Position numbers and translations under genes: made by a program
Shown: one piece after another, positions 55,955 to 64,000 of the stretch
How positions within the stretch are numbered: position 1 is the stretch's first letter
Layout of the letters: each line of letters starts with the position of its first letter
Assembly: GCA_035048485.1 (NCBI GenBank)
Contig: CM068585.1
Coordinates: 16,349,501-16,413,500 of the forward strand
Source of the DNA: Pteria penguin
Lineage: Eukaryota; Mollusca; Bivalvia; Pterioida; Pteriidae
Direction: 5' to 3'
Length of the DNA stretch: 64,000 nt
Notes under the pieces: model-generated
What the model saw: only the letters and a program-made list of their open reading frames with translations
What the model was told of the DNA's origin: nothing
Databases searched by the model: none

Positions 55955-58900
55955 CGTACATATCAATAAAGTATATAATTTGATTTATCGTTGTTATGTA
56001 GTTGATTGGTCTTAATACACGCCTTGTTGTGGATAAGTGTTTTGTCGACTCTGGCTTACGAAGAAAAAAATATAGCAAATATAACGGAATATCATGAACG
56101 GAATATCATGTCTATGATTTATCATGAACTAAGCATCATTTCCAGGAAAATCAAGAACGGAAGATCATTTACAGGAATATAGTGAAAGAAACATTATTTC
56201 TAGGAATATCATGAACGGAACTATCATGACTTGAACATCATTTCCAGTAAATTTATAAAAGGAACGTCAATTTCGACAAGGCCCAATGATATGTGACTTT
56301 TCTTCCATACGTAGGAGGCTGTGAATACTGAATAATGATTTTTTCAAGATCTGAAGTAAAAACATTTAACGTGCGAATGCATTTCCCTATAATTCGATTG
56401 TCATGCAGTTTAATATGTTACGACAAAGAAGCTTTTTCATCCCATGTCAGTTTCCGCAGCACATTTATTAAATGGATTTATTACTCATCAGGGAGCCAGA
56501 AATGCACATTGTTCTAACAGGATAACAGGAAACGCTCGTTCTAATAAGACCAGGTTATATCATTGTATAAATTTATAGATATATTAATGTAATATCTTCC
56601 TACCGAGTACTTTCCTGTAGTGACGGTTTCCGTGCACATACCTGTATCAACGCAAAACAGAAAATTGGCTACTGACATGAGCGCAAAAAGATGTTTAGCT
56701 TCAGTGCTACCAAAGCAAAATTTTAATGTTTTCTTGAACTTCTGATCCAATTTAATGTAAAATGCGAACACTGTACCGCGATATTGTAGAATATCTTATC
56801 TATTGATAAAATTTTTGTTTTCATTTTGCACATTTTAATTTGCATTTATTGACAATAGAAAATGTTCACTTGTACAGACATTTCTCTCATTTAATATTAA
56901 ACCGAAATTTACTCCATTTGTTTACATTCAACAATAAAGAATATTACATGAAATTAAACGGGTGTGTTGTATTCAACAATAACGATAGTATACCATTTCC
57001 CATAGCAATATAAATCGGTGTCGTTTTGAAATATGTTATCATTAATCTCATTCTTTTTTTTTCTCTCTCTCTCTTTTTTGTGATATTCAATAAATGAATT
57101 AAAAGATACAAATCTGAAAATCTTGTTCACATTTATTGGCTGAATGCAAATACAAATCTCAAATCGTACAGTAATTTTTAGATTTACACCGCCAAATTAA
57201 ACGATGTTTAAATAAGTATGATAGCAGGCATATGACGACTGGCCTAAGAACAGTAAAATGCACAATCAAAATAATGACTATCAATCTAATTTAAAAAGTT
57301 TTTATTTCTCTGGAAACTAAAAAAGGTTTCAAGTTACGATCTTTAATCTTGAATTTTAAAGAATGATAGGGATGTGCATTATTTACATGCAATAAAATCG
57401 GTATCAAGATTTTGCTATAAATAAACGTGTGGAGACGTCAAATTTGACAACGCGTACGAAACTAACGACGTTTTAATACGAAACGATAAGATAGCATCCT
57501 ATCCTGTGCCATTCCATTAAATAAAAATCAGCAGATCAACAAGTGCATAAAATATTCACAACAAGAATTCTCTCCAATCGTTGATGATCAAGAATAGATA
57601 AGGAAAGCTAGTAGAACCAGACCCTAAAGATAATACTTCTGCCAAAATATTGATTGAGACACCATCCCCATAAAAAACCCCTGGATCAGCCTCTGAAAGG
57701 AATTATTAATCGTAGACGCTCTGGAAAAAATCCTCGAGAATGCAAAAAGTGTTAGACGACTTAAAGAAAGACAGATTTTACAAGCGACGGAATAATGGTA
57801 ACAAGTCATGAAACATGATGGATGTGGGGAATCGTTAGCATAAATGTTTGGCTATTAATTGTCGAGACAGCCATGTATTCATCTAGTTCTTACTGATCGA
57901 TCACAAAGCTGTTCTCACTTTGTTCACGCTTAGTATCAACGGTTCTATTTATCCTCTTTGATGTAAGATTTAATAATTTGAAAATAAGTATGTATGTGAT
58001 ATAACTACTGTAACAGAGAGAGGAAGCAATTGCATAGGGTTTTCATAAACACATTGGATTCACACACCAAAAAAAAAATCCAACTGCTGAGAAATAAGGA
58101 TTTTATACTGATTACGTGTCGAAATTGGTTTCCATAATATCAATTTCTGATTATATAAATGCTCTTTTCTATGATTCATACACGAAGTAACAGAATCTGC
58201 TAGTCATATCTTACAGAAGCAATCATCATGAGCCATCTGATTTCCTATAAAATATTTTATTTTCAAATCATAAGGACTGAAACTTGAAATTTGAACTTAA
58301 GTGTTTAACACATCTTTATAAAGCCTTAGATTTGAATAATATTAATGTTAACCATTTTATCGTACATCAAGATGAAGGATAGGGTGGCTTAGTCTTGTTA
58401 CTTTATCGGTCACTAATACATTTATATGATATTTTAACAATTTACGCCCGGACAATGAAGTGGGTTGAGAACAATAATAGAGACAACTTGTGTTATTTTC
58501 GCTTGTTTGAGGTAATACTACAATATCTGGATACCCCATCGAGAGATATAAACAACATAGAAACATCGGCAAATGACAACATCCAAAAGCATGGAAAATG
58601 CTAAAAGGTATTAAGTTATGCACTCCCATCACAGACGATCTAATGTATGGTGCGGAATCTCACGGGAATTCTACACCCTCTCTTTCCGGTTTCTAATTAG
58701 CAAACAACATGGTTATTAAACTAGTAAATAAAGAAATGTCAGAAATTATGAACAGAAATCATTTCCATAGATTTCCCTTGCTTTTATGACTCGGTGTTAA
58801 ATCAGAAAGCTCTCTAAAGATGGCAGAATCACACTACCAGACATGCTGATTGGTTATCTTACGGACTTAACATATTAAACCGACAAGTCTTGACTTATAA

Positions 58901-59004
58901 GAATTCATTGCCCTTTATTTCTTAACACTAAAACCTTCATTATATTTTAAATATTCTACTTCGCTTAGCTCAAACGAAAAAAGGTAGTTATTAACAAAAT
59001 CTCA
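55955..59004. other. Intergenic, no gene recognised
   Basis: Around 56085-56240 a loose repetition of gaa(c/a)ggaatatcatg-like phrases suggests a decayed minisatellite. A T/CT-rich tract is at 57053-57079. Short frames (58357-58632, 57624-57809) show no motifs. Confidence 0.4.
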
Positions 59005-59580
59005 ACACTTCTATTAGCCACAAGAAGTGGCCCCATATGAATGATAGGGCTACAATTCCTTACCGTGCGTAAACTTGCAATTTTGATAAATGGAATGGCC
59101 GGTACGAATCTACGTATTTCGGCATCCAATGGAGCAAATATCTAAAATATATAAACATTAAGCAAACGATCGGCAATAATAACTTACCCCCGATCAGTCG
59201 TCTGAAGGCTCCACATACAGTTTTTCCTAACCTGTGTCAAATTTGCCGGTTTGTTTATATGTAATCTGAATCATCCCTACGTTTGCGTAATTGTATCTTG
59301 GTAGCAGAATCGAACATGTGGATGATTCAGACTACATATGAAGAAACCGGCAAATTTGACACAGGGTGGGAAAAATGTGTGTACAGCCTTCAGACGACTG
59401 ATCGGGGGTAAGTTATTATTGCCGATCGTTTGCTTAATGTTTATATACTTTAGATATTTGATCCTGAAATGCGTAGAATCGTGCCGGTCACTCCGTTTAT
59501 TAAAATTTCAAGTTTACGCAACGTAATGAATTGTGGCCCTATCATTCATATAGGGCAACTGCTGGTGGCTACACTTCTAT
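59005..59580. mobile_element. Foldback (MITE) element with 10-bp target duplication
   Basis: Inverted arms of about 260 bp (left 59015-59275, right 59319-59570) around a 43-bp centre. Arm blocks include atgaatgatagggc, caaacgatcggcaataata, gatcagtcgtctgaagg and accggcaaatttgacacag (or complements). The ends agccac... and ...gtggct are flanked by acacttctat at 59005-59014 and 59571-59580. A 9-10 bp duplication with very long inverted repeats suggests a Mutator-like origin (inference). No protein. Confidence 0.88.
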
Positions 59581-62500
59581 GGGAGATGCCTCTTGCCACA
59601 CAAAGTGTTTAATTTACTCATTAAATTGACCAATACATTAACAGTAAACGTCTCCCTAAACGTCCAATAAAACAACCAAATGACAAAACTTATCTAAAAT
59701 GAAAAGAAATCGTAAGTACACTTTATTTCTTTTTCTTTTATTTATTCATTTATAAAAATCAACCTGCTCGGCTGTGAGACAAAAGCTTGAATGAACTTGA
59801 ACTTCATGATATGATCATGATAACTAAACAGATCTCATAGCGTAATAACAGACCAATCACACAATGTCATACAGTCATGTGACTTCATGCTACTATTCAA
59901 ACACTCCCATAGTGCGTTCACCGTAACGTAAATCAATACATATGCATTGTGAGATTGGTGAATTAAAATCATGATTTATTTTATGCGTTATGACCAGTGA
60001 AGGAGACATCGGTCATCCTCGGTACATCATTCCTGATAACCCAACTAGATATGCAGTCCAGACATGAGATAAATATAACAACACAAGCGAGTCCTAAGGT
60101 GGCACTTGAGTCCTAATGCCCAAAGTTGCGTCCTTTTACTGTGACGTAACAATTCACGCCTTGACGTCATAGTGAAAATCCGGCAAAAAAGTAGTTTGTA
60201 GGACATTTGGCCCCTCGTATCGTGTAAAATATGAAATTCGTGCATTATAGAGCAGGTTATAGTAAATGTACATCTTAAAATAATGGCAATATTAAGGGTT
60301 CTCGATCCTTAGGTGACATCATATATGTTCAGTCAGACGGAGTGGTGGGGAAAATGATACTTATTTGATTTGCCCTCGAAATCTAGCATAATAGAAAAAT
60401 AGCATATATATTATAGCAGTAACAAAATAATGTAAAACTATAAGTCTAAAACATATTTCTGATTTATCATAACTTACCAAATCATATAAGTTGTTTGCAT
60501 CAATTTTGTGTCAAAATAAGAGGGCGCTGTTCTTTTATTTTATTTTATATTGCTTATTTTTTAGCATAGTTATGTCAAAAATATTTATGTTCAAAGACAC
60601 ATCTGATATTGTAGAAAGAGTGTAATGTAAAATTATGAAACACACCTATGACTTATCTCTATAAGAGTTACCCTGTAATTGTTTTTACAATAACTTGGAG
60701 ACAAAATAGAGGGGTAAGGTAATAAAATCTTACTTTGCATGAATTCTAACCTGGATACATACATATTTCTTTTGTTAATTAAGTACATATGGTCTTGTAG
60801 AATGAAAATAAATCAAGAAAATTAAATTTGCACATATTTCTACCTTATCAGCACTCTAGATATCACATTTTCATGCATTTGTATGGGGGATAATTTTAGC
60901 AACCAATGATGCAACACAGCCTTTTATCTCATTATATATATAAGGGATTCTAAAATTGATACTAAACCATGAAGGAAAGATATTATGCTACAAACAAGAA
61001 GTGCTTATAATCTGCTATTATACATAAAATTGGCAGTTTAATGCGAACTAAAAGATATGTTTGACTCAGAAATTACCAAACTATGAATTAATCATATTAA
61101 GACCCCTTAATTTCTATTTCTTGCTCAAACGAAAACAAATATGGGTAGGTAATGTTTTGATATCACCAATTTATTTGTGTCTATATGTTCTTCAAATAAA
61201 AAAAGCATTTTTGAAAAAGCACGTATTTTCGCTGGAATTTTCTTAGGGTGGATAACCTTAACAATATTTTGTGAAATAGTATTAAATTTTGAATTAAAGT
61301 AGCATGTCATTTACTTTTAGGGAATAAGAGGTTGAATTTGAATGGTAAACATAATCAGAGACTATGTCTCTGGCATAATATCGGAATTAATAAAACACCA
61401 ATACCTGTGACCATTTTAAATACACGTGACATGGACTAGTCAAGGTCATACCAGGCGAGTATTGGACCATTTAGGATAGGGGACTCCATTTCTGGTCTGA
61501 AGAACCTGGTTTTTCGACTCAAACTACACAAGGTTTTTGAGGAATTGTTATAAAATCATACAAGTGTAAATCTAATGAATTCAATCTGTTGAATAATGGA
61601 TAATGGAATCTGCCTCTTACACACTATCTCTCGTACTCTTACCCGAATTATAGAAAATCGTTCATTATCTTCTCGCGTTCAATAATGGCTTTTTCAAAGT
61701 AAAGCACTAAGTGGAAATTATCGATAAATTGAATTGAGATGCAAATCAAAGGGGATTATACTAACAATACAAAAATGTAGTAAAGTTGTCAAAGACACGT
61801 TCTCGTTTCGATCCCAAATTTTTCTTTAATTTTCTGTATGAAATTCCTGTAGAGTTAGTATAGAACAAGCAAAGTACATAGTGTTTTGCTACAGCTAGTG
61901 AGTTGAATACGTTGCATTATTTAAAAGATGTCGGTATTAAAGAATAATTCGGACGTTAGAAAATCCACTGGTCTTCAGCAAACGTTTTCAAATTTCAATT
62001 TGTGAAATTTTAAGCGCGTGTAATGAGCATTAATACATCTATACAATATCGAGTTGCATATTGTCAATTTAGTTACATTATCGAATTTGTACTGCTTGTA
62101 GTTCTAATTAATACACACACACAATGTCGAGATGGGCTCGTACTGCTAATTTATAGTCGCAGTTTTGAATGGTTTATAATCAGTTCCTCCAATTTAATGA
62201 TAACTTTGCTTAATTAGAAGTACTATTTCATTTTAGTACTGTCAATTCATGAGCTATAGTAATTAATACCAATTCATAATTCACTTGCATATTTAATTTT
62301 CTGCAGCGAGTTCTGCCAAATTACACCTGAATTTTAAAGTGTTAATAACTAATTCTACCATTTCGTATTTGCGAAATGTTTTATTAATACGGTCAATTTA
62401 TGAGTATGTACAGCTGGTATTGCCAATTAACGGTTGCTAAACACGGAATAAAACAACAAACAAATGAATACAGTACATGCATTCTATTTACATTCCTTGA

Positions 62501-62904
62501 TAAGAGGTATTGCTTTCGCCATACTTTATCATTACATAGATACGTCAGACATGCACACAATTTTATTTTAATACTCAATCTATGTGTAACTTATGATGTA
62601 TAAGATTACATACGGTACATAACACCCGACAGGGATGCACAATCATGCACTCAAAATAGTCTCATTTTTTATAATGAAACATACTTTAGCACTCAATATT
62701 TGTGGTTACAACTAACTGATAGGTGAGACGAATGCCGGGAATGAAATATCATCATCGCTGTCTACGAAATGCAAGGCCATATCAAAATAAGAGTTTTATT
62801 TTGGGGGAGTTCGTATCATAAATATCATCATAAAATCATCGCTTGCTACCAACGTCAAACTTCGTTAAGAACGAAATGTAATAAATGTATACATTTGATT
62901 ATTT
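59581..62904. other. Intergenic, no gene recognised
   Basis: AT-rich. Nothing coding or repetitive that I can support. Confidence 0.4.
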
Positions 62905-63002
62905 GCTTACCTGGGCTTACGGGGTGAAGTTAGCTCTAGCCATAGCGATGATTATTGGCTTACCTGGGCTGACGGGGTCAAGTTAGCTTTAGTCATAGCG
63001 AT
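62905..63002 (+). repeat. 53-bp satellite, left part
   Basis: Nearly two copies of the unit seen at 63333-64000 (cttacctgggctgacggggt and tagtcatagcgatg blocks), then a break into LINE sequence. Confidence 0.85.
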
Positions 63003-63215
63003 TGCTGCGTTTTGGGCCATGCTGAAGATGAGTTTAACTTTGTTCTTGAGTGTCCTTTGTACAATGACCTACGAAGACTGTATATAAAACCATACTTTTG
63101 GAGCCGCCCATGTATGTTTAAACTTGTTCAACTTTTTTCATTTGAAAGCAAGAAACAGTTGTTAAACCTTGGAAAATTTAAAAACAAAATGCATCACTTT
63201 TACGATCTTCGGTGA
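63003..63215 (+). pseudogene. LINE ORF2 C-terminal fragment inside the satellite
   Basis: GHAEDEFNFVLECPLYNDLR, then LYIKPYFWSRP, FKLVQL and NLGKF to a stop at 63213-63215. Related to 34684-35046 (EDEFHFILQYPVY, YVKPYFWKRP, NLGKY). Only the last about 67 codons remain. Confidence 0.75.
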
Positions 63216-63242
63216 TAATTAGTATTCCTTAAATATACATTT

Positions 63243-63245
<3 letters not shown>

Positions 63246-63331
<86 letters not shown>
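63246..63331. repeat. TA microsatellite after the LINE fragment
   Basis: About 42 TA units joining the LINE fragment back to satellite sequence. Confidence 0.97.
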
Positions 63332-63333
<2 letters not shown>

Positions 63334-64000
63334 CTGACGGGATCAAATTAGCTTTAGCCATAGCGATGATTATTGGCTTACCCGGACTGACGGCGTCAGG
63401 TTACCTATAGTCATAGCGATGATTATTGGCTTACCTGGGCTGACAGGGCCAAGTTAGCTTTAGTCATAGCGATGATTTTTGGCTTACCTGAGCTGACGGG
63501 GCCAAGTTAGCTGTAGTCATAGCAATGATCATTGCCTTACCTGGGCTGACGACGTCAAGTTCGCTTTAGTCATAGCGATGATTATTGGCTTACCTGGGAT
63601 GAAGGGGTCAAGTTAGCTACAATGTATAGTCATAGCGATGATTTTTGGCTTACCTGGGCTGACGGGGTCAAGTTAGCTTTAGTCATAGCGATGATTATTG
63701 GCTTACCTGGGCTGACGAGGTCAAGTTAGCTATGGTCATAGCGATGTTCGACGACGTCAAGTTCGCTTTAGTCACAGCGATGATTATTGGCTTACCTGGG
63801 ATGAAGGGGTCAAGTTAGCTACAATGTATAGTCATAGCGATGATTTTTGGCTTACCTGGGCTGACGGGGTCAAGTTAGCTTTAGTCATAGCGATGATTAT
63901 TGGTTTACCTGGGCTGACGGGGTCAAGTTAGCTATGGTCATAGCGATGATCATTGGCTAACCTGGGCTGACGGGGTCAAAATAGCTTAAGTCATAGCGAT
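63332..64000 (+). repeat. 53-bp satellite, right part (runs off the window)
   Basis: About 12-13 copies of a 53-bp unit: gctgacggggtcaagttagc, tttagtcatagcgatgatta, ttggcttacctgg. Two near-identical multi-unit blocks (63541-63712 and 63752-63925, both with aagttcgctttagtca and gctacaatgtatagtc) show duplication of several units at once. Confidence 0.93.

Overview
The window looks like AT-rich, repeat-dense nuclear DNA of a lophotrochozoan animal, most likely a bivalve mollusc. The evidence is GT-AG introns in an animal soluble guanylyl cyclase gene, single-exon rhodopsin-type receptors, tRNA-derived SINEs, degenerate non-LTR and Penelope-like-type reverse transcriptases, many minisatellites, and long AT, CA, GAT and ATT microsatellites. 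The clade call is an inference from repeat style and gene content. No species-level claim is made.

Protein-coding content is small. On the minus strand lie two paralogous, apparently intact, orphan rhodopsin-family GPCR genes (5953-6960 and 22455-23486) and a decayed third copy between them (about 17316-17548). On the plus strand, 38509-55326 holds a complete soluble guanylyl cyclase beta-1 gene of eight coding exons. They splice in phase into 607 codons. Haem-ligand His105, the Tyr135/Ser137/Arg139 haem-propionate motif and Cys541, Asn548 and Arg552 all fall at the vertebrate numbering. Its intron 2 (11.7 kb) carries four unrelated minisatellites, two SINEs with target-site duplications and a 2.5 kb interspersed repeat.

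The left half (2-31 kb) is a retroelement graveyard. Several copies of one reverse-transcriptase family (motifs PADKA, YWxPKxHK, GIPMGTNCAP, YxDD) are present: a 5'-truncated copy inserted in a 63-bp satellite (2177-4500), a nearly single-frame copy with a dead catalytic motif (10366-12538), a copy split by two DNA-type insertions (about 25400-30625), and several 3'-end or internal scraps. Among them lies a second repeat family, about 350-377 bp per unit, tandem in two places. Every unit carries a sequence that folds by eye as a minimal type I hammerhead ribozyme. The best copies (14182-14225, 15197-15240, 15574-15617) keep the core boxes, stem I, stem II and a tiny self-complementary stem III. 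This matches the architecture of metazoan retrozymes, which are thought to be mobilised as circular RNA by Penelope-like reverse transcriptases. It is the most interesting system in the window.

The right end (55.4-64 kb) has no recognised protein gene. It contains one SINE, a 556-bp foldback element with a 10-bp target duplication, and a 53-bp satellite that runs off the end of the window and is interrupted by a LINE fragment with a TA-repeat tail. Most remaining short open frames are repeat-derived or shadows.
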